Below are positions 1-7,656 of a stretch of 64,000 bases of DNA, one piece after another; position 1 is the stretch's first letter; the number at the start of each line of letters is the position of its first letter. Below the pieces are notes generated by a model, which saw only the letters and a list, made by a program, of their open reading frames with translations, was not told the origin of the DNA and did not search any database. A program made the translations under genes and the position numbers. The stretch covers positions 1,240,001-1,304,000 of the forward strand of contig NZ_JAFVLN010000001.1 of assembly GCF_017377775.1 (NCBI RefSeq), read 5' to 3'. The stretch comes from Streptomyces sp. VRA16 Mangrove soil. Lineage in GTDB: Bacteria > Actinomycetota > Actinomycetes > Streptomycetales > Streptomycetaceae.

Positions 1-1
1 C

Positions 2-271
2 GCCGCGGCGTTCGCCGACGTCCTCGCCTACCGGTTCGGCATCGGCCGTTCCTACCCGCGCCCCTACCCCGATGTGCCGGACGTCGAGCTGGCGGCGGTC
101 AAGGCCCAGCGCCTGGCCGCGATCAGCGCCGAACACCTGGGAGCGGGCCTGGACCCGGTCCCCGACCCGGTCACGGCCGGTTCCGGGGCGGTGGCCGGCC
201 CGACCGGCGGTGCCAGGAGCGCTGAAAGTCCGGTTCCCGCGGCTCAGCCCCCGGCACGGGGGCGCCGATGA
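2..271 (+). CDS. C-terminal part of an unidentified protein (5' truncated by window edge)
   Basis: An open frame enters from the left edge and runs 89 codons to a TGA. The codons have the strong third-position GC of real genes here. The translation starts AAAFADVLAYRFGIGRSYPR and ends in a Pro/Ala/Gly-rich tail that looks disordered. No catalytic motif is visible in the surviving part, so I do not assign a family. It converges on the nitrilase gene, with about 30 bases between the two stop codons. It could be the end of an enzyme that belongs with the nitrilase and permease, but nothing in the sequence proves this. Confidence 0.5.
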   Translation, partial: AAAFADVLAYRFGIGRSYPRPYPDVPDVELAAVKAQRLAAISAEHLGAGLDPVPDPVTAGSGAVAGPTGGARSAESPVPAAQPPARGRR

Positions 272-300
272 CCGTGTGAGGAAGAGGTGACGGCTCGCGC

Positions 301-1197
301 CTACGGCTGAAGTCCGGCGTGGGGTTCGTCCTTGATCCAGTCGGGTCTGCGGAACCCCCCGCCGCCGTACGCCGGGAGCTGCACCGACCCGCCGTAGCGG
401 GCGAGCTGGGCCCAGGGCCGGTTGAGGCCGGTGGAGCCGTAGGCGCGTACTCGGCTGACGGCGTCGAGGTCGAGGACGTCGACGAGGATCTCCTCGCCGG
501 GGCCTGCCTGTTGACGCACGAGGCCCTCGGGGTCGACGACGGTGCTCTGGCCGACGCCGGCCGGGTCGGCGGCGTTGACGTTGACGACGTAGACCTGGTT
601 GGTCCAGGCGTTGGCGCGGGCGCAGACCAGTTCCATCTCCCGGTCGCGGGTAGGCGTGAGAGTGGGCTGGAGGACGACCTCCGCGCCCAGCCAGGCCAAC
701 TGGCGCACTGTCTCCGGGAAGGAGCCGTCGTAGCAGATGGCCAGGCCCACCCGGCCTGCGCCGGGGATGTCGAAGACGGTGAACTCGCCGCCCGGGGAGG
801 TCTTCTCGTACGGCTGCCACGGGAAGACCTTGCGGTGGCGGGCGGCGATCTCGCCCTCCGGGGAGACGGCCAGGGCCGTGTTGTAGATGTGCCCGTCCTC
901 CGCCCGCTCGTAGATGCTTCCGGGGACCAGCCACAGTCCGGTCTCCACGGCCAGGGCGCAGATCCGGTCGGTGAGCGGGCCCGGGATCGCGACGGCGGTC
1001 CGTTCCATCCAGTCCTCGGGAGCCGGCTGGAGCAGGGCGCCCTCGGCGGCCAGCAACAGCTCGGGTACGACGACGAGTTGGACATGGGGGAACAGGTCGC
1101 GCGTGCTGCGGACCTGGTCGGCGAAGCGTTGCCAGGTCGCCTCGAGGTCGTGGGCGACGGGGGTGGTCTGGATCGCGGCGATGGCGAGTGTGCGCAT
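301..1197 (-). CDS. Carbon-nitrogen hydrolase (nitrilase superfamily)
   Basis: This 298-residue protein has the length and catalytic triad of the nitrilase superfamily, which hydrolyses nitriles or amides through a Cys thioimidate or thioester. Glu46 lies in VVVPELLL, Lys123 in HRKVFPW and the nucleophile Cys155 in AICYDGSFPE. No signal peptide is seen, so it should be cytoplasmic. The ATG at 1197 lies 7 bases after the stop of the APC permease, so the two are co-transcribed as an uptake and hydrolysis pair. The substrate cannot be read from sequence; an amide or carbamoyl compound brought in by the permease is the simplest inference. A TetR regulator is divergent from the operon. Confidence 0.88.
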   Translation of the reverse strand: MRTLAIAAIQTTPVAHDLEATWQRFADQVRSTRDLFPHVQLVVVPELLLAAEGALLQPAPEDWMERTAVAIPGPLTDRICALAVETGLWLVPGSIYERAEDGHIYNTALAVSPEGEIAARHRKVFPWQPYEKTSPGGEFTVFDIPGAGRVGLAICYDGSFPETVRQLAWLGAEVVLQPTLTPTRDREMELVCARANAWTNQVYVVNVNAADPAGVGQSTVVDPEGLVRQQAGPGEEILVDVLDLDAVSRVRAYGSTGLNRPWAQLARYGGSVQLPAYGGGGFRRPDWIKDEPHAGLQP

Positions 1198-1204
1198 GGG
1201 TGTG

Positions 1205-2707
1205 TCAGTCCTCGGTGACGGTGAGTTCGGTGACCGTGGAGCGGCCGTGACGGAAGAAGCGGTGATAGCGGGTGCGGGCGGCGGCCAGGGCCAGGGTTCC
1301 GGTGGCGAGGGAGCCGGCGCCGAGGAGGAAGACTCCGCCGATGCCGTGGAAGGAGGTGCTGCCGTAGGCCGGGTCGTACATGTCGTGGGCGCTGCGGGCG
1401 AAGGCGGCCAGCATCATCAGCCCGCCGAGCAGGGGCAGGACGCCGCGCAGCAGCAGGTCGCGGAGCGAGTCGCGCAGCCGTCCCCGGAAGTACCAGACGC
1501 AGGCGAGGGCGGTGGTGCCGTAGTAGCAGGCGATCAGCAGGCCGATGCACAGGACGGCGTCGCCGAGGAAGTCGGTGGAGACGAGGGTGAGCAGGACGAG
1601 CAGGCCGGCGGCCGTCGCGCCGATGAACAGGGTGCCGAAGCCGGGGGTGCGGTGCCGGGGATGGATACGGGCGAAGGTTGCGGGCAGGGCGCCGTGGGCG
1701 GCCATGGACAGGGTGCCGCGGGAGGAGCCGACGAGGCTGGTGAGCAGGGCGGAGACCGCTGAGACGCAGACGGCCAGCTGCATCACCTTGGCCAGGGCCG
1801 GGCCGAGGACCGGTGGGGCGAGGGTGGACAGGATGTCGGCGGCGTTGTCGGGGTTGTTGAGGCCGGTGCCGCCGGTGCCGGTTCCGGCGAAGCTGATCGC
1901 GGCGAAGGCGGTGAACAGGTAGGTCCCGAGCAGGGCGAGGGTGGAGATGACGGCGGCTTGTCCGGCGACACGTTCTCCGTCGCGGGTCTCCTCGTTCGCG
2001 GTGATCAGTGCGTCCCAGCCCCAGTAGATGAACAGGCAGAGCATGACCGCCTCGGCGAAGGGGCCGATCCCGTCGAAGGCGAAGGGATCGAGCCAGGTCA
2101 GGGAGGGGGTGACGGCGCCGTGGCGGGCGAAGGCGGCGGCTCCGAAGCCGAGCAGGGCGGTCAGCTGCAGTCCCAGCAGGACGTACTGGACGGACGCCGC
2201 GAGGTGCAGGCCCCGGTAGGCGATCGCCGTCACCGTCGCCAGCAGAGCCACCGCGGTGATCGTCACGGCGAGGCTGCGGTCGGCGAGGGAGTGCAGGCCG
2301 AGCAGCTGGAGCAGGTAGCCGGCGCCGACCTGGGAGAGGGCCGTCATCGCGATGAGCGTGGCGATCTGCACCACCCAGCCGCCGGTGAGCCAGCCGGTCA
2401 GCGGGCCGAACGCGCGCGTGGTCCACACGAAGGTGGTGCCGCAGTCGGGCATCTCGCGGTTCAGCTCACGGAAGGCGAACGCGGTGAGCAGGATCGGCAC
2501 GAAGCCCAGCAACAGGGCGGCCGGCGCGAGATTCCCGACGGTCAGGGTCACGAAGCCGAGCGTGACGGCGATGCTGTAGGCCGGGGCGACGCAGGAGAGA
2601 CCGAGCGTGACGGAGGCGAGCAGCCCCACCGAGCCTCCACGCAGTCCCTTGTCCGGCGGGGCGGGCGCCGACCCCGGTCCGGCCTCGGCGTCGATCGGGT
2701 TGGGCAT
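1205..2707 (-). CDS. APC-family amino acid/amine permease
   Basis: The 500-residue product is an integral membrane protein with about 12 hydrophobic segments and the N-terminal APC signature region (LRGGSVGLLASVTLGLSCVA) where helix 1 is broken by Gly residues. The family moves amino acids, polyamines or related amines across the cytoplasmic membrane, usually by proton symport or exchange. The ATG at 2707 has GGAGG five bases upstream. The nitrilase follows directly in the same operon. The promoter lies in the 90-base gap shared with the divergent TetR gene, which holds an inverted repeat that is a likely operator. The C-terminus is long and polar after the last membrane segment. Substrate unknown. 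Confidence 0.87.
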   Translation of the reverse strand: MPNPIDAEAGPGSAPAPPDKGLRGGSVGLLASVTLGLSCVAPAYSIAVTLGFVTLTVGNLAPAALLLGFVPILLTAFAFRELNREMPDCGTTFVWTTRAFGPLTGWLTGGWVVQIATLIAMTALSQVGAGYLLQLLGLHSLADRSLAVTITAVALLATVTAIAYRGLHLAASVQYVLLGLQLTALLGFGAAAFARHGAVTPSLTWLDPFAFDGIGPFAEAVMLCLFIYWGWDALITANEETRDGERVAGQAAVISTLALLGTYLFTAFAAISFAGTGTGGTGLNNPDNAADILSTLAPPVLGPALAKVMQLAVCVSAVSALLTSLVGSSRGTLSMAAHGALPATFARIHPRHRTPGFGTLFIGATAAGLLVLLTLVSTDFLGDAVLCIGLLIACYYGTTALACVWYFRGRLRDSLRDLLLRGVLPLLGGLMMLAAFARSAHDMYDPAYGSTSFHGIGGVFLLGAGSLATGTLALAAARTRYHRFFRHGRSTVTELTVTED

Positions 2708-2731
2708 GGTGCCTCCGTGGGCCGCAGTTTT

Positions 2732-2796
2732 GTTAAACGCAGATTTAAGACATGGGTGGTCGCGCGGTCAATAGCTGTCGGGCTACTGTTAAATCT
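2732..2796. promoter_or_regulatory. Putative TetR operator between permease and regulator
   Basis: AGATTTAA at 2741-2748 and TTAAATCT at 2789-2796 form an exact inverted pair 40 bases apart, and a further GTTAAAC lies at 2732-2738. These A/T-rich words stand out in a gap otherwise about 60% GC. They lie between divergent start sites, so binding by the adjacent TetR protein to both promoters is a reasonable inference. Confidence 0.4.
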
Positions 2797-2825
2797 CGAT
2801 GGAACAGAACGGCGAAGGGATGCAC

Positions 2826-3434
2826 GTGGCCGCCAGGAAGGGCAGTAGCAAGGAAGCTCGCCGGGCCGAGCTGGGCGAGGCGGTGGAGCGCGCGCTGGTG
2901 GCGCGCGGTCTTGAGGGACTGCGGCTGCGCGATGTCGCGGCGGAGGCCGGGGTCACGCCTGCCGCGGTGCTCTACTACGGCGACCTGGACGCACTGGTCC
3001 ACGCGGCCTATCAGCAGGCCATCGAGCGCTACAGCCAGGAACGCGAACGGGCCGCGAGCCGCTTCGAGGACGCCCGGGACCAGCTCGAAGCCTGCATCGA
3101 CAAAGGGGTGGCCAGCGGCCCCGACGACACACTGACCCGGCTGCTCTTCGAGTACTGGCCACGCTGCCTGCGCGACGCCAAGGCCGCCGCCCTCGACAGC
3201 GCACTGACCGAACGCCAGATCGCCGTCTACTCGGGGATCCTGGTCCTGGGGCAGGCCCAGGGCCACTTCGCGTTGCAGGACCCGCCGCGTCTGCTCGCGG
3301 CCAGCTTCGTCGCGATGGAGGACGGCTATCAGATGGAAGTCCTCGCCGGCCGCCGCTCGCGCGCCGAAGTGATCGCCGCGCTGCACGCCTATGCCCGCGC
3401 GGTCACGGGACACGACGTGGCCGCCCGCGCCTGA
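2826..3434 (+). CDS. TetR/AcrR-family transcriptional regulator
   Basis: The N-terminal 50 residues contain a TetR helix-turn-helix (LRLRDVAAEAGVTPAAVLYY) followed by an all-helical ligand domain of the usual size. I prefer the GTG at 2826 because GAAGGGA ends five bases before it. In-frame ATG codons at 2799 and 2820 are possible but lack a well-spaced ribosome site, and the first overlaps the putative operator. It is divergent from the permease-nitrilase operon and most likely represses it, with a permease substrate or product as inducer. The LYYGDLDALV turn is typical of BetI-like members. Function is inferred from family and position. Confidence 0.85.
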   Translation: MAARKGSSKEARRAELGEAVERALVARGLEGLRLRDVAAEAGVTPAAVLYYGDLDALVHAAYQQAIERYSQERERAASRFEDARDQLEACIDKGVASGPDDTLTRLLFEYWPRCLRDAKAAALDSALTERQIAVYSGILVLGQAQGHFALQDPPRLLAASFVAMEDGYQMEVLAGRRSRAEVIAALHAYARAVTGHDVAARA

Positions 3435-3546
3435 AACGAGCCGAGCCGAGACGGCTTGAGCCCGAGAGGAGCGGCTCGAACCGGCCGACGCGACCTGCGG
3501 CCGGCTGGGGCTGCCGAGTGCCGGAGGCGCGAGTACCGTCGCAAGT

Positions 3547-4371
3547 GTGAGCGGAGACGATACGAACCGGCGGTGGACCCGGTCCATGCCTGATGCCTAC
3601 GAGCGTCACCTCGTGCCGGTGCTGTTCCGGCCCTTCGCGGTGGACCTTGCGGCCCGGGCGGCGGCCTTGCGCCCGCGCCGCGTCCTCGAACTCGCCGCGG
3701 GCACCGGGGCCCTCACCAGCGCGGTGCTCGACGCGGCCGCCGACGCCGACGTCCTGGCGACCGACCTCAACGAGGCGATGGTCACCCGCGGGTCGGCCCG
3801 GGAGTCCCGTGCGCACTGGCGGCAGGCGGACGCGCAGGAACTGCCGTGCCAGGACGCCTCGTTCGACCTCGTCCTGTCCCAGTTCGGAGTCATGTTCTTC
3901 CCGGACAGGCCCGGTGCCTACGCGGAAGTGCGCAGAGTCCTCGCTCCGGAGGGGCGCTTCTTGTTCAGCAGTTGGGGACCGCTGGCCTCGCACGGATTCG
4001 ACGCCGCCTTCCAGAGCGCCCTGGAAGCCGCGATGCCCGAGGGCGCGCCGACCTTTCTGCCCGACGTGCCGCACGGCTACTCCGACCCGGCCGTGGTGGC
4101 CGAGGACCTCGCGGCGGCGGGACTCGTCCTGGACACCGCCGAGGAGGTGACGCTGGAGGGCGTGGCGGAGTCGGCGGCCTCCGTGGCCACCGGATTCCTC
4201 ACCGGCACACCGGTGAGCGCCGCGCTCGCCGCTCGCCCGGACGCGGCGACCATCCGAGCCGCCGTCACCCGGGCGATGACGGAAGCTCTGGGTACGGGGC
4301 CGGTGAGCGCGGAGATGACGGCGACGGTCTATGCGGCGCGGTCCATGGACGCGGGAGCGGCCGGGCGGTGA
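3547..4371 (+). CDS. Class I SAM-dependent methyltransferase
   Basis: The 274-residue protein has the Rossmann-like methyltransferase core. Motif I is VLELAAGTG (about residues 46-54), the acidic end of strand 2 is ATDLNEAM, motif II/III is FDLVLSQFGVMFF, and a post-core RVLAPEGRFLFSSWG matches the UbiE/BioC group (Methyltransf_11). The start is GTG. No partner gene is evident; the TetR gene upstream is 112 bases away on the same strand. The substrate is probably a small molecule, since no protein or nucleic-acid binding module is visible. Immediately downstream begins a decayed exchanger gene that is split by the insertion sequence. Confidence 0.85.
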   Translation: MSGDDTNRRWTRSMPDAYERHLVPVLFRPFAVDLAARAAALRPRRVLELAAGTGALTSAVLDAAADADVLATDLNEAMVTRGSARESRAHWRQADAQELPCQDASFDLVLSQFGVMFFPDRPGAYAEVRRVLAPEGRFLFSSWGPLASHGFDAAFQSALEAAMPEGAPTFLPDVPHGYSDPAVVAEDLAAAGLVLDTAEEVTLEGVAESAASVATGFLTGTPVSAALAARPDAATIRAAVTRAMTEALGTGPVSAEMTATVYAARSMDAGAAGR

Positions 4372-4419
4372 CCGGGGCGCGGTGCGGCCCGGGCCGGCTG
4401 TGGCAAGCGGCAGGGGCAG

Positions 4420-4586
4420 GACTTCGCCGCCCATCCGGTGGTCCCGACGCTCGGTGCGCCGCTCCTTCGGCGGCCGTGGGGAACGCGGCCTCTCCTCGGT
4501 CCCACCGTGCTGGTGGCGCCGGGAACCGTGGAGGCACTCGGCGACGTGCTCGCTCTCGATCTGGTCGTCATGGTGGTGTCCGTCGG
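4420..4586 (+). pseudogene. 5' piece of a Na+/Ca2+ exchanger-like remnant, split by ISL3 element
   Basis: In the frame ending at the insertion site the DNA reads as a hydrophobic stretch (GPTVLVAPGTVEALGDVLAL then DLVVMVVSVG). This resembles the penultimate part of bacterial CaCA (YrbG-type) cation exchangers. No start codon with a ribosome site and no N-terminal exchanger repeat are present, so the gene was already shortened before the element arrived. The last 8 bases (TCCGTCGG, 4579-4586) are one copy of the target duplication. The frame continues exactly in the segment at 6733-6844 once the element and one duplicate copy are removed. Family assignment is moderate; the split itself is clear. 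Confidence 0.55.
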
Positions 4587-4616
4587 GATCAGGCACACAT
4601 TCCGTGAGGACGATCA
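4586..4616 (+). repeat. Left terminal inverted repeat of the ISL3 element
   Basis: This 31-base segment is the exact reverse complement of 6694-6724. The transposase GTG start lies 40 bases inside it. Confidence 0.95.
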
Positions 4617-4655
4617 GCGGAGCTTCAGGACGGTGACGCAGCAACATCTGGGACC

Positions 4656-6209
4656 GTGGTGCGGTGTGACGAGCTCGTCAGCGTGCTGTTCCCGTATCTC
4701 GGCACCGTGCAGGTGGACGCCGTCATCCCGACGGAGGATGCGGTTCATGTGGTGGCCAGAACCCGGGATGTCGTCGTGAGATGTCCCGACTGCGCAATGC
4801 CCTCCGAGCGGGTGCACAGCACCTATGAGCGGCATCTGGCCGACGGCCCTGTGGGCGATCAGTCGGTACGGATCGACCTGTCCGTCCGGCGGTTGTACTG
4901 CGAGAACGCCGCTTGTCAGCGCCGCACGTTCGCCGAGCAGGTCGAGGGACTCACCGTGCGGTACGGCAGGCAGACTCCAGCCTTCCGCCGGGTGCTAGAA
5001 GCCGTGGCTGTCGCTCTCGCCGGACGTTCCGGGGCTCGCTTCACGAAATCCCTCCACAGCGTCGTAAGCCGCATGACACTACTGAGGTTGGTGATGGCCA
5101 TGCCCGACCCGGCCTGGACCGTGCCGAAGGTGCTGGGCGTGGATGACTTCGCCACCCGCCGAGGGCAGCACTACGGCACCGTCATCATCGACTGCGAGAC
5201 CGGTCAGCCCCTGGACCTGTTGCCCGGACGGGACGCCGAGACGCTGGCCGCCTGGCTGCGGGCCCATCCGGGCCCTGAGTGCATCTGCCGGGACCGGGCC
5301 GGGTCCTACGCCGACGGGGCCCGCACCGGAGCACCCCTCGCGGTCCAGGTCGCAGACCCCTTCCACTTGTTGCAAAACCTCGGCACCGCGGTGGAACGCT
5401 GCGTCCGCCGACACAACGCCTGCCTCAAACCGCCCGACGCCGACGCGAACAGCACCGTGCACATCTCCTTCGCCGGGCAGGACAACACGACGAAGGAGAT
5501 GTCGCCCATCGAGGCACGACTGCGAAAACGCCACGCGGTCGTCCATTCCCTGCTCGACCAAGGACACGGCATCCGGGAGATCGCCCGGGAACTACACATG
5601 GGCGGCAATACCGTCCGCCGGGCGGCGCGCGCCGAAATACCCGAGCAGATGCTCAACGGTCGTCACCAGCCCCGCCCGAGCCAGCTCGATCCCTTCAAGC
5701 CGCATCTGGACCGGCGCTGGGCCGAGGGCCACACCAATGCCATTCATCTGTACGCCGAGCTGAAAGAGCTCGGCTATCGGGGCAGTTACCAGATCATCAG
5801 TGACTATCTGCGGCCCCGTCGCCGACAGCGTGTCCGTGTCGTCGGCCCGGCATCGCCGGGCGTCCGTCAGGTAACCGGCTGGATGATGCGGCACCCCGAC
5901 CGGCTGCGGGACGAGGATCGGGAGCAGTTAGCCGGCATTCTCGGCCGCTGCCCCGAGCTCGCCGCGGCTGAACAGCTTGTCCGGTCCTTCACCGAGATCC
6001 TCACCACCCGCTCTGGCCAGCATCTCAAGGACTGGGTCATCGCCGCCCAGGCCAAGGATCTCCCCTCACTCCATGCCTTCGCGCACGGCCTGGAGAAGGG
6101 CTGGGACGCCGTGCTCCAGGGCCTGACCACGCGCTGGAACTCCGGCCCCGTCGAAGGCCGCGTCAACCACATCAAAATGATCAAGAGGCAAATGTTCGGC
6201 CGGGCATAA
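4656..6209 (+). CDS. ISL3-family transposase (lacks last residues through an in-frame stop)
   Basis: The 517-residue protein has the ISL3 plan. An N-terminal zinc-binding region (VRCPDCAMPSERVH, then CENAACQRRTF), a helix-turn-helix region, and the DDE catalytic core follow in order. The core shows VLGVDDFATRRG for the first Asp, VADPFHLLQNL for the second, and GPVEGRVNHIKMIKRQMFGR with the catalytic Glu. ISL3 proteins normally continue after RQM(F/Y)GRA with a short conserved tail. Here a TAA (6207-6209) follows GRA at once, yet the same frame goes on with LPLLRKRVLL, the expected tail, so this is a nonsense change at the extreme C-terminus. The catalytic core is complete, so activity may persist. 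A rare TTA Leu codon is at 5928-5930. Confidence 0.92.
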   Translation: MVRCDELVSVLFPYLGTVQVDAVIPTEDAVHVVARTRDVVVRCPDCAMPSERVHSTYERHLADGPVGDQSVRIDLSVRRLYCENAACQRRTFAEQVEGLTVRYGRQTPAFRRVLEAVAVALAGRSGARFTKSLHSVVSRMTLLRLVMAMPDPAWTVPKVLGVDDFATRRGQHYGTVIIDCETGQPLDLLPGRDAETLAAWLRAHPGPECICRDRAGSYADGARTGAPLAVQVADPFHLLQNLGTAVERCVRRHNACLKPPDADANSTVHISFAGQDNTTKEMSPIEARLRKRHAVVHSLLDQGHGIREIARELHMGGNTVRRAARAEIPEQMLNGRHQPRPSQLDPFKPHLDRRWAEGHTNAIHLYAELKELGYRGSYQIISDYLRPRRRQRVRVVGPASPGVRQVTGWMMRHPDRLRDEDREQLAGILGRCPELAAAEQLVRSFTEILTTRSGQHLKDWVIAAQAKDLPSLHAFAHGLEKGWDAVLQGLTTRWNSGPVEGRVNHIKMIKRQMFGRA

Positions 6210-6294
6210 CTTCCCCTCCTCCGCAAGCGGGTACTCCTCACCGCCGCTCAGGGGCGTTCTGCTCGGCAGGACGCTGCCTTGATAGAACAGCGTC

Positions 6295-6696
6295 ATGAGC
6301 TCGAACGAGGACCCGATCAGCCCGATCAGGCAGGCTGAGCAGCACTTCGGAATCCAGTTTCCCCCGGACTACCGGCACTTCCTGGCCACACAGGGCAGCA
6401 TGAGTCAGTTCGTCCTCCCGGCCGACGACTACCTGATGATCAATGAGGCTGCGGAGCTCGTCGAGGTCAACGAGGCCGGCGAGTTCCAGGAGCGATTCCC
6501 TGGAAGCCTCGTCATCGGTGGCGACGGAAGTCGCGAGATGCTCACCTACGACTTCCGACATGACCCGCCGCCTCTGGTCCTGCTCGACGTATCCGCACAA
6601 GACTGGTCATCCGCCATCCACCAGGCGTCCTCCCTGACAGCCTTCCTCGAAGAGTTCCCCCAGACAGGGTGGAAGTGGGACGACCCCGCACCTTGA
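6295..6696 (+). CDS. SUKH (SMI1/KNR4) domain protein, passenger gene of the ISL3 element
   Basis: The 133-residue protein matches the SMI1/KNR4 (SUKH) fold. FPPDYRHFLATQGSMSQFV gives the conserved N-terminal helix, LVIGGDGSREMLTYDFR the core strand-turn, and PLVLLDVSAQDWSSAIHQAS the C-terminal region. Bacterial SUKH proteins are frequently immunity proteins against secreted or contact-dependent toxins. It lies wholly inside the insertion sequence, 85 bases after the transposase stop and on the same strand. Its TGA stop (6694-6696) is the first three bases of the right inverted repeat, so the gene and the element end are physically fused. No toxin gene is nearby. A role as orphan immunity or as a factor for the element is inference. 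Confidence 0.82.
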   Translation: MSSNEDPISPIRQAEQHFGIQFPPDYRHFLATQGSMSQFVLPADDYLMINEAAELVEVNEAGEFQERFPGSLVIGGDGSREMLTYDFRHDPPPLVLLDVSAQDWSSAIHQASSLTAFLEEFPQTGWKWDDPAP

Positions 6697-6724
6697 TCGT
6701 CCTCACGGAATGTGTGCCTGATCC
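6694..6724 (-). repeat. Right terminal inverted repeat of the ISL3 element
   Basis: Exact reverse complement of 4586-4616. Its inner edge supplies the stop codon of the passenger gene. The second copy of the target duplication, TCCGTCGG, follows at 6725-6732. Confidence 0.95.
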
Positions 6725-6732
6725 TCCGTCGG

Positions 6733-6844
6733 GGTCTGCGTGCCCGCCTTCTGGAGCCACCGAAGGCTCGGCCGACTCGAGGGAGGGCTCTTCGTCGGCG
6801 GCTATCTCGCGCACACGGTCTGGCTGTTGGGCACCAGACTCTGA
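6733..6844 (+). pseudogene. 3' piece of the Na+/Ca2+ exchanger-like remnant
   Basis: Joined after the target duplication to 4586, the frame reads VVSVGVCVPAFWSHRRLGRL, EGGLFVGGYLAHTVWLLGTR, then Leu and TGA at 6842-6844. A loop with basic residues, then R-L-E-G followed by a last membrane helix, is the usual C-terminus of YrbG-type CaCA exchangers. The clean in-frame junction shows that this DNA was continuous with 4420-4586 before transposition. Confidence 0.55.
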
Positions 6845-7656
6845 TCCGAACGGCTCTTGCGGCCTCGGCGCCCTCACCAGGAAGTGCCTCCGCCTCGGGT
6901 TGAACGTCGGGCGGACCGAGGGGGATCGTGTCGGGGGTGAGGCAGTGGCCCCCCGACCTCGCGTCGGCTTTGCCTCGGGCCGGGTGCGGGACGGCCTGCA
7001 CGGCCTGCTCGGGCGGGATGAATCGGCCCTGCTCGCGCTGAGCCACTCGCCGACGTGTTCGGTCCGCGGGCCGCCGGTGGGGTGGCGAGGCAGGTGCTCC
7101 CGGGCGATGCCGAGGCCGAGCAGGCCGGGGTGGGACGCGAACACGCCGATGCCATGGGGGCGCAGTTCCGCTCCCTGGAGGAGCCGCTTTCCGCGCTGCG
7201 TGTGTGGGCCGAGTGGCATCGGGGGCGGATCGATGAGACAAACCGTCGGTACGATGCCCAGGAGGCCGTTGCCGATCCGGGGAAGTGAGCGGTAGGGAGT
7301 GCTCAATTCCCGGCCAGTTACGTGCTCTTGGTCAGGGGGGCGTGAGAACGGCGCGACCGGCAGGCACGCATCGCTGAGGTCCGCGTACGTCTCTCCCTCA
7401 GCCGGCCGAGAACCGCTTGTCGCCGCTGGTGGGGCACAATTCCCGATGGCGCCTGCGGTGGCACTGTGGTTCGGTGACCGCCCGCTTCAATCGGGCCCGC
7501 GTCGGCCACGATGAGGTGAACGGAACGGTGAAGAACGGGTTCTGAAGTCGACTCTGGGGATCGGTCTGTGTTGGCGTCGGCTCCTGCTGCGGGGCGGTCG
7601 TGGAGTGTTTTGCGTGCAAGTCGCCGAAATGGGCGGTGTGGTTGTGAGGAGCTGTG
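6845..7656. other. Gene-poor stretch after the ISL3 site with a possible gene remnant
   Basis: About 800 bases hold no gene I can name. A GTG-initiated frame at 7055-7288 (+) ends in a polar helical segment (FRSLEEPLSALRVWAEWHRG) that looks coding, but a TGA lies just upstream and no family is recognised. The rest shows only weak frames on both strands. It may be the debris of genes lost around the insertion site. Confidence 0.35.

Larger units (their letters stand above)
4587..6724 (+). mobile_element. Complete ISL3-family insertion sequence with passenger gene
   Basis: The element is about 2.14 kb. Its ends are 31-base perfect inverted repeats (4586-4616 and 6694-6724, each beginning GGATCAGGCACACATTCC from the outside). 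It is flanked by the 8-base direct repeat TCCGTCGG at 4579-4586 and 6725-6732, the duplication size typical of ISL3. One base (the outer G at 4586) can be assigned either to the repeat or to the target copy. It contains an ISL3 transposase (4656-6209) and a second gene on the same strand (6295-6696) that encodes a SUKH-domain protein. Removing the element restores a continuous exchanger-like reading frame, which proves insertion. Perfect repeats and an intact duplication suggest a recent event. Confidence 0.93.

Noticed and set aside
171..2426. Very long minus-strand frame across nitrilase and permease
   Set aside because: It is a different frame within two well-supported genes and is made of Arg/Pro-rich sequence typical of high-GC shadows.
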